Positions 44,605-58,150 of a DNA stretch of 64,000 nt are shown piece by piece. Source of the stretch: Nymphaea colorata (Eukaryota; Streptophyta; Magnoliopsida; Nymphaeales; Nymphaeaceae); NCBI RefSeq assembly GCF_008831285.2, contig NC_045143.1, positions 16,466,464 through 16,530,463 of the forward strand, in the 5' to 3' direction. Numbering within the stretch: position 1 is the first letter of the stretch; each line of letters opens with the position of its first letter. The position numbers and the translations under genes are program-made. The notes beneath the pieces are model-generated. The model was not told the origin of the DNA. It worked only from the letters and a program-made list of their open reading frames with translations, and ran no database searches.

Positions 44605-47589
44605 CTTCTTCCCTCTGCTCCCTCTCCCCTTCTCTGAGTATTGAGGGGTAAGTGAGATCTGGTCTCCTGAAATACAGGGGAGGGAATTCTGTTTCCCTGA
44701 GAATTCCTACATTTGATACTGTTTTCGGTTCCCGGAGTTCTTGTTCTGGAGCTGAATTTCTTTACGCGTTCCGATTCTTTTTCTACCATCCGTAGATGGC
44801 CGGTAGTAAGGGCTTAAAAATTTCTGCTGCTCGAACTCTCCATGTATTTATTTGTCAATATGAATAAGAAGATACGATTTGTTTGGAAAACTGAATATAA
44901 AAAGTCATATAGCTTACAGAGTAGGGACTACCATGAAAATATGTCTATGATTGATTATTTTCAAATGGGGGTTAGATGTTGAGGCCATAATCGAAATCAA
45001 GCGACCAAAGTTGACAAGATTACGGTGCCGGACTCAACCCATTTGTAACCCCAGTTAGGATCACAAATGGGATAGATCCAATATTGAGGATTTTTTATCA
45101 ATTCTTTTTTCTCTTTCCGATTTCAGCCTGTTTCCAATTGCTATCCATCATTTTTTAACTAACAAAAGTAATTTTCACATCTAAAAACTTACCAAATGAC
45201 ATAAAAATTATTCTGCTGACGATCCATAGATGCCATGTGCCCGCGTATAATCTAGGGGAGTTTTTTTTTTATTGTTATGTAAAAATGAATTTAATAGATG
45301 TTAAAAAATACTTAATAAAGTAAAAAATAAGTATTTTTTATGACTTCTACATCAACAACGTATCAAGTAACGGGTCAACATATGTACATGAGTCAGAGGA
45401 CTCGTGCTCCTAACTTTTCAAAAAACCGCTATGCTTAAGTTTAGTGATCTGTCAACTCTGTTGTCAGCTAAAAGAAAAGTTTGAAACTACAGAAAGCAAT
45501 TCATACTTTTTTTAACCGGAGGAAGCAATCGCTTTTCTTTTTCTCTGATTGGGAATAGGGCGTCAGGTGGTTCACCTAACGTTTGATATATCAACGGATG
45601 CTTCCATCATATCAGAGACTTTGGCTTCTTGTACTTGGAACTCTCTCAGTTGAAGCCTTACCTGTCCATCCTTGAACTTGACCACTAAGCAACTTTTACA
45701 GTAAAAAATTTCCACTACAGAATTCGGTGCCCATATGACGTTATTGTTTATGCAACCAACTGAATTCATAAAAGAAAATTAACACTTCGGACCACTAGAA
45801 AGTGAATTTTTTATTTACCAAATTAGACTTCAGCCGAAGGAGGACTTGAAATGCAACTTTTGTTTTCACAGTTGCGTTGCATCCAATTCTTGTTTGATAT
45901 CCTGCAGAGGCAACGTATCCATACGCTGCAGGGCAATTGCAAAGGTCACTTCTGCGATGCAACGTTGCAGCTGCCTTTAACATGTGGTGTCATATGAGAA
46001 CACCTGCAAAAGTAGTGACTGTGGTGGAAGCTGCAGCTTTGCCTTTAACACAAGGTTCCCTTGCAATCCCTCGACAGAGCTAAAATTTTACAGTGAAGTC
46101 CTCATCACTTGTTCTAAAGCGAGAAAATATAAGGGGATGTGAATGGGTTGCAGACAAGTCGGATTGAAGCAATATGTAACTAAACATGAGAAAATAGGAA
46201 AATAGAGTCGACTTAGTTCTTCTGGGCCTCAAAGCATGACAATGGACAAGCTGAAAAGAAACCAACTTAAGCTTTTTTTCATGGTGTTCTTCTCATATAG
46301 CCTGGGTTTGGTAGCCGAGGCCCATATAGGACTTGCTTTTAAAGACGCTGGCATATTAAGTGGTGGGAGAGTCGCATCAATTTAAGATGAAGACTGCACG
46401 TAATTGAAAATTAGTCAGTATGGCAGTTCTTATTTTAGTGGTAAGGGTTCATGTCCCCCCCAGAACACTGCCAAGCTTTTTTCGTTTGGGAAAATAATGG
46501 AGCATGCACCTGTAGAATGGTAGGCAAACTCAACAACTCATGGCTGGCAAAAAGCTTGTGCGCGTCAATCAAAGTGAATAACTGTGAGCAATTTACCGGA
46601 GACTTTTCTTCCTTTTCATTTTCTGTGTTGTCAGAATAAGTCAATTGACTGCTCAGTCCAATAAGTTGTTCCGTATCATGTTTGGCCATGATTTTAGTGC
46701 CTGAAAACCAAGATTGATCATGTTTTGTCATCATTTTAATGACAAGATGCATAATATTAAGCATCTGCCTTTTTGTTAATGCAAAAGAAAACTGACATCA
46801 ACTGCAACCTTTATTATTATTAATGTTATTAATTTAGAAGCCTACCAGTTCACCAATGTAACTAGCTAGACAGTGGATTACATACTACCCGGCTCTACGA
46901 CGGCCTCCAATCTCAAGGTATAACCTTCCGGCAGCAGTCAATACATTTATATTGGGACTGAAGGAAATAGGAATTGAGTTCATGCTGTAAGGAGGGCCGT
47001 GCTACTTAGTGTTGGGGACTTAGAGTTCAGGTTTAACCAAGAATTCTCAATCGGGTAAATTCCCTTCCTTATCAAGGATCCATGATTCAAAGTTTGCAGC
47101 CTTCCTTACAGGAATATTTCTGCAGATGATGAATTCTTCGGCTTTTGTGGATCTTTTACAGTTTTAACATCGGAAGTTGGGAGAAAAGAAGAATGCAATC
47201 ATAAGAGCCAGGGAATGCTGATAAGAGGGGAGCTGTTCAACCAATGCCAATGGCTTCCTTGACAAAACCTGTGGCATCAGGGGGATGGTCCTACACCTTG
47301 ACCAATTGCACCAACATAGTCTATCAGAAATTCAGAATGTCCTTCAGGGGCTGGCGGTTCATATTGGTTTTTTTGCCATCTGCCCTCCAGAGTATAGGCA
47401 CCGACAAAAAGCTGGGTGCCGTTAAAACAGTCACAGATGGTGCAGAAGACAAACACAGTAGGTTACAACAGACCTTTCCCCATACGTGTTATAAAGGCGG
47501 GTTACAGACGAGAGATGAAGAAGCATGTTTCCGTGTATAGAGGATGTTATGGTTTGAGCAGAATGCTGACTGCTAGACTCTCAAATTGA

Positions 47590-47630
<41 letters not shown>

Positions 47631-48039
47631 GGTAGTTTTCCTTTCTTCGCCCATCAGTGCTAAGTGACAACTTGTCAGCCGCTTTCTTAATCCATTCTTC
47701 TTTCAGCCCATCATTCAATCCCTGAGTTTTAGAATTCAATGATCACTCTTTTAGCAACCTTTGACGCTTTCACTCTGGACATACAGAACAGAATGTTAGG
47801 AGGTCGGTCCAAACCTAATCAAGACTTCCAGATTCCCTAGCACATTGACAGGGTGATTATTGAAAAGCATAAAATCTGCCATATCGTACAAACTTTTAAT
47901 GCTTTCACTAAATTCGAACCTCCTCCAACGTGAAGAGTAGACATTAGACAACGAATTCATAAGCTTCTTACACAGTTCGCCATTAACAAACTTGACATCG
48001 TTAAAAAGAGGAAGCAAACATGAGGAACGGCATTGTTGG
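44605..48039. other. 3.4-kb spacer
   Basis: AT-rich, with a (CT)n tract at 47594-47626. Around 47250-47450 the minus strand has an open stretch (for example LFVGAYTLEGRWQKNQYEPP) that I cannot assign. The bases just below 48040 are the 3' UTR of the RopGEF gene. Confidence 0.45.
47594..47626. repeat. (TC)n microsatellite
   Basis: 33 bases of uninterrupted TC repeat in spacer DNA. Confidence 0.95.
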
Positions 48040-50690
48040 TCAGCCACGAGCTATGATATCAACTGTTTCCTTCCGACTCCTCATGCTTCCACTTTTGCCA
48101 CTGACAGAATTTACAATGTCACGGTCGTTCTTCCCCTTGGCATCACCACCAAGATAATCCGTCAGAACCTTCTTTACGCCAAACCCACGAGAAGAGGGCT
48201 TGCCGTTTACAAATGGGGATACTACCATTGCAGGGCTGACTAGTGGTGCTCTGGTGGCACTTGGAGTAGTGAAAGCAGATGAATGCGGTGTAGAAGATAC
48301 AGAAACAGAGTAGGGGAGGGAGACCTTCTTATGTGCTATGACACTGACCGCAGATACAGAGGAAAGCTGATCAGCATGTTTAGTCAAGTCATCCACATAG
48401 AGAAGATCATCAATCCGAGCTATGATGTTGAATGCTAAGCTCTCCAGAACTCTAGAATAGCTTTCGAGAATGGATTTCCCAACATCCTGCAAGTAATAAT
48501 TGGGAGCTATTAACAATCAATTCTGTATCGAAATTGATATCTGAATGCAAATAATGGTGATAGAGAAGATGGAAAACCTTATTGTATTGAATTTTGCTCA
48601 TATCCAAGGCAGTCTGTGGAAGACCAGGGAATCTCTGCTTCAAGCAAAGCAACAGGCTCTCGGCTCTTCCTGCAAGTAGTTCAGTTTTATCGGCGTCCAT
48701 CATCAGGTCCTTAACCATATCCCACGAGGATTTTGAACTAGAACGGCCTGAGGTGTTAATGGGTTTCGTATTGGATCTTCTTCTCCATATATGGATGGAT
48801 GCCTCAACACGGTTTGCAATTTCAAGAGCTTGGTGCTCCGAAGACAGCTCTAGGCAATCAAGAAGGCAATCGGGAGAAAATTGCTCTGAAATTATATACC
48901 TATATATCACATCCCCTAAGCTTGATCTCCCATTCTGAAAATAAGTAAAGCCAATGTTGCTATTTAAGAGGACGTTCAACATATTCCTGGAACAACTTAA
49001 TCTAAGGTAGTTTATACCTTTGGAAGAGACTCCAAGTAGCTTTCGGGAACCTCCATTTCCGCTAAAGCATTGTCATTTATTGCCATTGCAGCTTTAAGTA
49101 TTTGATTCGTGCATTCACGTTTGTGTTGCAATTGCTTTCTAGATTTCTCATGCAGACCACAGGGAGGAACCCTAGGGACAGGTAGCCACCATTTCTCCTC
49201 TTGGCGCCTGCCGGGCCTTCCAAAGTTGTCAGGGCCAGGTGCTACAATACCTTGATCAACATACCAGAACTCGGTGTCGCTAAAACTGTCCAAGATTTCC
49301 TGTTGTAATTGAAAATTTCAGAACATAAACTTTAAAAGCAGAGGCAAGAAAAGGAAAGGTAGATCGTTTTTTAGGATCTTACAAGCAGCATATTGTCAAG
49401 TTTCCGCAAAGCAGGAAGATTGATATAAAGATCTGAACGTGGTCTGCATGTCATTACCTACCAAAAGTGCACACAAATAAACCCGACGAATTAGAGTTTT
49501 TCGGTAAACAACGAAAAACGTATAAGCAGGGAATTTAACGGTATACAGAAGAATGTTCCTGCTCTTTCAAGTTGAAACAATGTAAGAGCAACATTGGAGA
49601 AATTTACCTCCAACTTAGTTCCATCCGGTAATGTTTGCCAGGAGGGGATTAGTTCAACAATGTGATCGCTAACACAGGTAAGACATTCCATTTCTTTTTG
49701 CCACATTGACATTTTTTCTGGAGGCAGGGGCTTTAATCTCCACAGTTGGCCAAAGACAGTGGCTGAAAGAAGGAAAATCCACTAGAATTCAAATCGAAAG
49801 AGGAAAAGAGCAAATCTAGCTCAGGGATCGCCATTAGAATTTTCAACAACAAGACAGGAAGAGAAAAGCTTACCACACAGATTGGTAATGGCATTTGATA
49901 TAGCTAGAGCGGTGGAGACACCCTTCCCACAACCTGACATGTCTTCCCCGAGCAACAACTTAGAGAGCCTTTCTTTCATCATCTCAATTTCTTCAAAAGA
50001 AAAGAAAGACCATCAGCAAGTAATCTCTTGAACCTTGAACTGTGCCTGGTCCTAACACAATAATTGGCCGAAAGCTAATGCTGAAATAGAATTTTTTTCT
50101 TTTTCATCGTTGAATTAAGCGTCGCATGCTATGCACCGAACCAGAGAATGCAAAAATGTGTAACGGCATTGTCTAAAAAACTACAAACAGAAGTCTAAAT
50201 GAAAAGAAGAAACTATGGAACCTGAAAACTTCTCATCTTTGTTCTCTTCTTGAAAATGGGTATCCTTTTCCTCACAAACGTTGCCACCAACGGAGCAGCT
50301 GCTTCCCTCTTTGTTCCCAGTCGGCCAGTCCGTAGAAGACGAATCCCCGGAGCTACCTCGTTCCTCAGTGCTTCCACAGCATGCTGAACTCTCCGAATCA
50401 CAACCACTCTCCCCGAGCTCCTCACCCCTATCAGCCCTAACCTCAGCCACCTTTTCCTCCATCACCTCTTTCTTCTCCTCAAACTCCTCCATTCTAGGAA
50501 TAGGGTACCTCCAGAAAACACTCGTGCCCACCTTCCGAAATTCAGTAAACGCGAACCTCTTGGCTCCAATATTGCTCCCTCTCGACAGGCAACCGCTCCG
50601 GCAAGCAAATACTCTAAGAAATCTCCCTACCCAGAAGCCGAAACTCGAAACAGTGAATGCCGAACCACCGTGGAAGAGACATCCATCCAT
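48040..50690 (-). CDS. ROPGEF: Rop guanine nucleotide exchange factor (PRONE domain), RopGEF7-like
   Basis: RopGEFs switch on plant Rho GTPases (ROPs) at the plasma membrane, often downstream of receptor-like kinases, in polar growth and root patterning. Seven exons: 50222-50690, 49874-49990, 49608-49762, 49383-49457, 49018-49299, 48578-48934, 48040-48486. All GT/AG and in phase, 633 residues. PRONE spans about 157-515: [108 protein letters not shown]. The variable tail has [20 protein letters not shown], typical of the RopGEF5/7 type. The N-terminus ([20 protein letters not shown]) is hydrophobic and Cys-containing and may contact membrane. A later Met ([10 protein letters not shown], at 50492) is an alternative start. 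A TATATAG box lies about 230 bases upstream of the chosen ATG. Confidence 0.95.
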
Positions 50691-50917
50691 TCGAGGGGCA
50701 CCATTTCTGATACTCTACAAGAAGGTGAATTTCTGGTACTTATATGCAGAACGGAGAAAGAAGGCAGTGAATGGTAGAGTGTCTGCAAGTGAATGGCATG
50801 ATCATCACAGAACAAATGAATGAAATAATGGAAGAGACCAACAGGAAGCGCTCCCCTGCGTGTATGTCTGTGTATATCCGATAATCCGAACACATGATTT
50901 GCAAGGGGCCAAGGCGC

Positions 50918-50924
50918 CTATATA
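50918..50924 (-). promoter_or_regulatory. Likely TATA box of the RopGEF gene
   Basis: TATATAG on the minus strand, giving a leader of about 200 bases to the ATG at 50690. Plausible position only. Confidence 0.4.
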
Positions 50925-52560
50925 GATAGATTCATGCGAGGCATAACTGCACGTGCCGCGCCCACACACACCTCCCAGGTTGCCTCTAGCCATGTCATAA
51001 AAGTGCCAAGATTTGACCGTTTGCCCCTCTTATGATGCCATTAGTATTTTTCTTTTCATTTTGAGTTAACACGATTACAATTTAAGAAGGATTCTGTTTT
51101 ATCAAATAAGCGTATATCTATGTCCATTCCTATTTAGTTTTAGCATGAAAATCGCAAGAAACAAGGCGGCCCTTTCTTTCTTCCTTCCTCTTGGTACCAG
51201 AGAAAAAAAAACGGAGATATCAGTGAAGATTTTCGGTGAAAAAAATAAGACAAACATAGAAATCTCAGTTCTATTTTCCTGGAAAAAGAAAATCTGTTCT
51301 ATACTTTCTTGAGTTCTGTCAACACACAGATTATTTCTTCAATCCTTTCCTTCAGAGTAAAACCCTGCTGCTTGCCTTATTGGCCATGGTAAACTACGTA
51401 TCCAATTCTGTGCTGGAGGTTCTTCATGACACATGATGGAGACTGACTTGTTGAGTCTCGTGAATAAATGAGCCAGGACATGCCTCTATTGTAAACGTTG
51501 CACAAAATTTCGACATTCATTAGACTTTTAATGAAAGAGAATTTTTATGGATGAATAATATGAAACCATTGACGGTTTGGGGCCCCGAGCTCGGCAGTGC
51601 GCATCCGAACAAATTATGGTGGAGTCTCAGAAGATCGCGTCTAGGTCGGATATCCAAAAAAATATTGATCCGGACGGTTCTATTTTTCACAAAACTGGTA
51701 CAATGGCTCTCAGATCCAATCGGTGTGCGCTTTATGCCTGCCCAGTGCCTCCCGAAATTGAACGGACATGAATCTTATGAAAAACCTATCCAAATTAATT
51801 TAATTTCGGGTGAACTTGAAAGAATATTTTACCATGGAACCATGCATGTATCTGTTTGTAGATCTGACCCAGATGTGGAACTTCTCTTTTCCATTTATTC
51901 TTAAATCTAAATCGAAATGCAAAAGTATATATTCAAACTCCAAAATCCATTCTTGTTGGTTTCAGTGATGCCTAGACCTGAGCTGAATCCACGACTAGCA
52001 TAGACTTGTTACGCAATCTCATCATATAAACTGTACAATATGCCTCGCGTCATACAGAGTTAATACACTTACACTAATTAATAGTCGTAGTGTTTCTATT
52101 TGCAAATAAATATGTTCAAAATTCCGATTCTAGTTGCTTCTAAATATATTTACGGAATGTATCATTTCATAAAAGAACTAGCTCAAGCTTGGTTCAACTA
52201 GATCAAAGTTTGTGACATATTACTACCATCTTGTAAATGTCCAACTTGAGCTCATAGTTTGGTCATTGAACTCGGTTTATTTCTGACTTTAATCTCTTTT
52301 TTGCTTCTTAAACAAACAAGCCATGCATATTCAAGGGCCTGGGCTTGTTTACCAAAGCTAATTGCAATCATAACTTATGCAAAAAGAGGGAACGAACAAT
52401 TGCAATTATAGATTATATAAAAAGGAAAGCATTGTCTCCATGTCAAATTCCTCCAAGAAGCATAACGTAGCTAATTGAACAGGTGGCATGGAAGTCATGC
52501 ATTGCTAATTCGATTCTCATGGACACTATGCTTCTGTGTCATATGAGATGAAAGGATTAT
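50925..52560. other. Spacer, RopGEF promoter side
   Basis: The first several hundred bases are the RopGEF upstream region. A frame at 51551-51904 (117 codons) has no recognisable domain. Otherwise AT-rich with nothing identified. Confidence 0.45.
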
Positions 52561-52571
52561 ACTAGCTGACA

Positions 52572-52690
52572 TACATTGGGTTCACACTAGGCACCAACGC
52601 AGCCCTGGACCCTGAGAGTCGAGGCTTTACTTATTTGCCTTTGTCGTCAGGGTCCAGGGCTGCGTCGATGCCTGGTGTGAGTCCAATGTA
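52572..52690. repeat. Imperfect inverted repeat (44-bp arms, 31-bp loop)
   Basis: 52572-52615 pairs with 52647-52690, with 5 mismatches in 44 positions. The central part (CGCAGCCCTGGACCCTGA) is perfect. An RNA from either strand would fold into a long hairpin of about the size of a plant microRNA precursor. Confidence 0.85.
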
Positions 52691-52737
52691 CTTCAACCAG
52701 TATAACACTCTCAACTCGAATAACACAAAGGCATAAC

Positions 52738-52808
52738 ACCCACAGGAATCGAACCAACGATGTAGGCTTTCATCGCTACCAGCACAACCAGCTAAGTGGT
52801 GCCTCTGA
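52738..52808 (-). other. tRNA-like segment (tRNA pseudogene or SINE head)
   Basis: Minus strand: an A-box-like TTAGCTGG (52789-52796) and a near-consensus B box GGTTCGATTCC (52745-52755), about 33 bases apart, as in pol III promoters of tRNAs. It starts GCACCACTTAGCTGG. I cannot fold a full cloverleaf with matched acceptor arms, so it is not called a working tRNA. The hairpin just downstream in the same transcription direction may be the body of a SINE. Confidence 0.45.
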
Positions 52809-53226
52809 ATTGAAAAAAACACCACCACATATTAAATTTGAGGGCCATTTGGTAGAAACGATAAAAAGTGATAACTGTTGAGCTCGTGACTATAAGCACG
52901 GCTCAGGGTGGTGCTGGGTGGGATCAGCCAAACTAGTCCCTGAGACAAATTTAAATTGTTATCGTCTTCTCTTCGAAGCCCGCGCCTTGACTCCTTCTGG
53001 TGAGCTTGCCATGGAAACAGCGAATGATTCTCGCCAGTTCACCAATCACCAGAGCTTGGCCTTGGCTATACAGACAGTCTAAAAAGTACACTATTGTTCC
53101 TAGCAGAGCTTTGAGGAATTTTTGTTGGTTTTAAGATTTTCAACTTAGGGCGAACCTTTTGACCGTGTTTATTTTATAAGAGGCTTTCGCATCATATTCA
53201 AACTTCTTCGTTATTTTTCTTCTTGT

Positions 53227-53264
<38 letters not shown>

Positions 53265-56200
53265 TTTTTTAATGTTTTTTCATGTTTTGGCTTCATTCTC
53301 AACCCAGATACTTGTTCGTTGTAGATCGCCGCCAGTGGGATTTGAATTTTGGTGATAGCCGTTAGTCGGGGAGCAGGTGCGGAAACCCCATCTCCTCATC
53401 CCATGCATTTCCAAAATGATTTCTTAGAAATTGTTCGAAACTTGAAAGTGACTTTGCACGAGTCCTGTTTCTAATAGAAGTCTGCAAATGCTTCTGTTTA
53501 ATTGGATTTTCAATCCAAATTCGTCCAGTCATAAATTCTTGCATTCGCATCATTTTATAAAATCTGAATATATGATCCGGATTGGATTCAGACTTCTAGA
53601 GGTCAGGTCTAGGAGATTAAAATTTCTTGAAAACAATTAATTCCCACAGATTTGAAAGGACATTCCCACAGTTTGAATGCAACCCTTTAAGATTTTCGAG
53701 CTTGAGGAGGCCGAGCGATCCATCTTTTACGAATTCTGACAGGGTGCCAACGAATCCCATTGCCCATAAATTAGAAAAGAGTGTGACGAAACTAGGCCGT
53801 TGACTAAGTTGCCGTTCGAACTCAGTTCCATATGATATCGATGGTAACCGTTGGCGTTGGATTCAAAAAAGCTAGCCGTTAGCGGTCTCCAAAGTGCACG
53901 AGCTTGCTTTCTTCATGACTTTTTCTCCGCAACGGCTAATCATAAAGTGTTTCACAAAAAGGGACCACCACCCTTATTAATACTTTACGACGCAGACTAA
54001 TTTAAAGAAAGTTTGAGCTGCAGACGGTCTTTTTTTTTTTTTTTTCACTTTCATTTTGTTCGTGAACAAACTTTTAGTCTACACTTCAAGCGTGCAGTCC
54101 GCCTTCGAGTTCAATGTGGTTGTTCAAATTTCATGTAATTATACACCCGAATTATTTTGTTTTTTAATCCGTCCTTCTTCTTTATAAAGTCCCATTCACA
54201 TATCCAAATAAAGTGAGCTCCAAGAGCCAGTTTCTGGTTTCTGGGCTCTGAACACGAAGATCATAGGAACGCGGTTAGATTACTCAACAACACCTTTGAA
54301 AATAAATTCTTTTGAACAACCAAATTTGGACCCTGGAACGCAGGATTCTTCTTTACCAGGAGATGTACGTTGCTTGACCACATTCTGGTTCTGAGGAACA
54401 TTCCGGGCGGTCCTCGGGTGGTTTGCCTACGTTGGACATCACAGTACACAATGCACCTTCCATGGAGCACCTATTTGTAGGACCCCGCTTGAGGCCGTGA
54501 AAAGGACGGACATCATCTTGATGTTCCGTTCTTGTGATGTGGTATTTTTTTTTTTCGCATTTTTCTGGCAGGTGATCTTCACCAACAATTCTTTTACCTC
54601 TGAAATGATAAAAAGGAAGCGAAGGTTGATCTCCTTCATCGTCTGGATTAATGGCAATGGTTGCTCTACGGAAGCATCAATTCCACAGGTTTATACGAAA
54701 AACCCGTCCTTTTAGATCATGACCAAGTTGCGAATGACGTCTGTTTACGTTAGGAAGGAGCGTCCCCATTTGAACCACGTAAATGTTTGGCATGCACCAA
54801 AAAAAGAATTAATAGCTTAATAAACTAATGCAGTAATCATGGGTTTCCCTCTTGGCATCGTAGGCCTTAAAAAATGAAGCGTAACGCTGATACATTTCAA
54901 CCCATATGGGCCCAAATCGACCGATTTTCTGACCTTTTTTAATTAAAAATTAATTAATTAAATATTTTAAATTTGTTAATAAAATAAAAACTTCTTCTTC
55001 AATCCTTATATCATCTAGTGTTTTGTTGCGTAATGTCCGGCCAGTACTGGCAGTAGACGGTTCAACAAACCTCAGTTTGCCATTAAAAAGAAAACAAGGG
55101 AATGAAAGAGGTCTGATAATGATGGACACCGTTTGGCCTCTCATTTAGAAGGGGCACATTCTCTCCAAGTTGGTTGACAAAATTCCGAACCTTTTTTACA
55201 TCGTCGCCGTGGATTCAAACACTGCTGCCTTGGCTATCAACGGCTAAATTTTGAAGTAAAGCAGCTGGCTGGCGGGAGGCAGTTCAAAATTGGAAAAGAA
55301 GAAAAAAAGGATATTTTCGATGCTGCATGATCTTTAAAATACAGGAAAAGCAATTGTAATGCTGGTGCCCGCCCGGTCGTCGGTGTGCTGGAGAAAAAAT
55401 TGAACTCTGGACGAGGGATTTCGTCATAAAAAGCAGCCGTACTGGAAAGGATCCGTCACATTGTACTGTTGGTTCTTCGTTTTATGGGTGTGTTAGTTTT
55501 AAATGCAATTTACAAAGGAAACCACTGAAAAAGTTTTCCGGTTGTTTGACGTTGCTCCATCAGTTTATATGACATAGAATGGCAGTCGTACAAGCGGGCA
55601 GAGATCAGGGCCTAATGACACATAAAAGCGTCAGGAACTACTGTTTACCGCCTTTCCCAGATGCATCATGTAGACTGTAGATTGGCATTAATTTATAGTT
55701 CTTGAAATTAATATACCTCTGATAATGCTCGACCATCAAGATTCTCCAAATGGTACACGAAAGAACAGTCAAGAACAGTCATATTTGCAGTCTCTGTATA
55801 AAAAAGAATTCGTATAAAGATTTGGAGAGGCGAGAACTGAAGCATATTGCCGTAACTTTGTCCTTGTTCTGCATGCAGCAACGAAGTACCTCATTCCGGC
55901 GTTGATTCTGGGGCTTCTCGTGAATCTCTCCACGACAAGGGCAATCACTTTGCACTGCCGGAGGGAAACCGAGGAAACGCTCCATTTTCACTGAATGTTT
56001 ACAGAGAGTACGGCCAACAAACGCATTTATATTTTCTTTTTTCTTCCCAAAGTTGAAAGATGTAATCCAATCCAGAACCTTCAGGAGTGAAGTGGTTTTT
56101 CCATGCTGGTCCTTTCTGACATGGAGGTAAACTCAGTTTTTCAGGATGAAACCGCATTGTGATTGTCAGTGACCGTGTTAATAGCACGGTACACTTGACC

Positions 56201-58150
56201 ATGTCAATCCCTTTCGAGTCGATGCAAATAGGTTTTTTTTGCACTGGAACAGAACGCTGCAGTTCCGTTTCATCAAAATAGATGAAAAAGTGAAATGTAA
56301 AGCGCATGAGACATATGTTCCACGAGGGATGGATTCAGCAATTTCCGGCATTCCATAGCAAAGTGAACGTTGGAGAACGAACGGGTAAAGTAACTCGAAA
56401 AAAGCTGCCGCTGTTCCTCAAGGTCCGTCTGCTATTCACTAGGAGGATGTCCTGCTCCGCAGAATAAAACGTCCGGTTCTGCCTGTTATAGGAACAGCTA
56501 ATCAAGCACGGTCTTTTTTTATCTTCTCTGATGCGTTAGGGAACGTCTTTTTTTATTATATGTAGATATGTAGGACCCAAACCGGTTTGAGATTGATGTT
56601 TCAAGTTCGACGCCTGCAGTATAATTGACCTCTTTTCTTGTAATTTTTTTCCAGCAAAGGCATGTCACAAAAATGGAAGCTTGTATTGCTATGTTTGATC
56701 AAGTTGCATGTGAGTCCGACGCACTATGTGATTAGTTGACGAGTCTACATGCTACCCTCACTTCTGCTAGTTCGATTCTGTTTATCCGACCTGAAACAAG
56801 CAGAAAATTTTGACAGAACCATCACAAGCTCATCGAGCATTCAGCATATCCATCTGCAAAATGGTGAGACTCGGCGCGATGTCTCCAACCAGTAACAAAC
56901 TCCGCTTAAGAAAATGAGCAATATACGATGCATAAACATATAGTTTCCATGCAGACAAACTAGCCTTTGGAAACAGGGAAACTGTCAAAATATTGCAAAA
57001 TGGGATCCAATGATACATTACTAAAGCTTGTACTGAACGAACTTAGAAGCGTGTAGGGCACCTTACATGGAGGAGTAACAAAAGGGCGGAGATGTAGCAG
57101 AAAGAGCCACAGGATTCAGTTTGGGCACATCAGAACAATATATATATATATTTTTAGAAAAAAAAAACGTCTTTTAGAGGAGCACCAGAGTATGAAAGAA
57201 AACCACAAAACAATACACAGAAACAGTCCACCACAGATCTCCATGCCAGACCACTGCTGCTGTAACAGCATCTGAGAAACACAAATTTAAAAGGAACACT
57301 TCCTTGCAAATCACAATATATCCTAAAATCCCTAAAGATAGAAAGCATTCACGCTTGAAAGTTCAATTTGTAATTTGTATATCAAAAGTATGGAGAATCA
57401 GCACCGGCAAACAAAATGAAGCACGCTTGACAGAGAAGGGCCAACACCAACAGTTGGAAAAGAAAAATAGGAAAGAAACAACAGTTCCACTTGCGAGTTG
57501 TGACGCTACCTCAATTACCCGTCTGGTCTTCCTGTTTATTACCTACGTTTGCTTCATATTTCAGAGGCTAAAGAAACAGAAATATTATTTAGAAAAGGAT
57601 TCTTCCATATAATAGGAAATAATTCGCGAGCAACTTAAGCCACAAATGCATGATCATGCACAAGGAATGTGCATTGACAAACTTGTCATATCTTCATGGC
57701 CACAAAACAAAAACAGCGTGGCTTCCCACAGCCACATGCAATCATCCATGTTCACAAACTTTGCATTCCACAGAATGGGCCATTCCTTTCAAAGCACTGG
57801 CTTTCCAATCTGAGCATGTTAACAAACTCTCAACACATTCACCGTTGAATCAAATTGGGACAACAATATGCAGCAGAACAAATCAAGCTGAAAAGCAAGT
57901 TGAGTCCAGAGATTTTGAAAGACAATCAAACCAATACTTAAGTAATCAAGTTCCAGTTATACAAGCCAGAAAATAAACCGAACCAACAGGCAAATGAAAT
58001 TCTAAAGTGTAACAAATATATTCATTCTTCCTCTTTCAAAAACCTATTCATTTTACTTCATAGCATCAAAAAATGTACCAGATACTTGACGGCTTATTGC
58101 ACTACAATGTAAAGTTCAAGTTTTGCTAAACACACTGGAGATATACTTCT
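52809..58150. other. 5.3-kb spacer
   Basis: AT-rich, with a (TC)n tract at 53233-53259, a T tract near 54031-54045 and a TA run at 57138-57150. Short frames (for example 54439-54657, 55999-56307, 57304-57612, 57650-57976) show no domain or splice pattern. The part next to 58151 includes the USP 3' UTR. Confidence 0.45.
53233..53259. repeat. (TC)n microsatellite
   Basis: 27 bases of TC repeat in spacer. Confidence 0.95.

Noticed and set aside
52738-52808. Functional tRNA gene
   Set aside because: A and B boxes are present, but a complete cloverleaf with paired acceptor and anticodon arms could not be built.
54261-54470. Small secreted or Cys-rich peptide on the minus strand
   Set aside because: No signal peptide and no repeated cysteine pattern.
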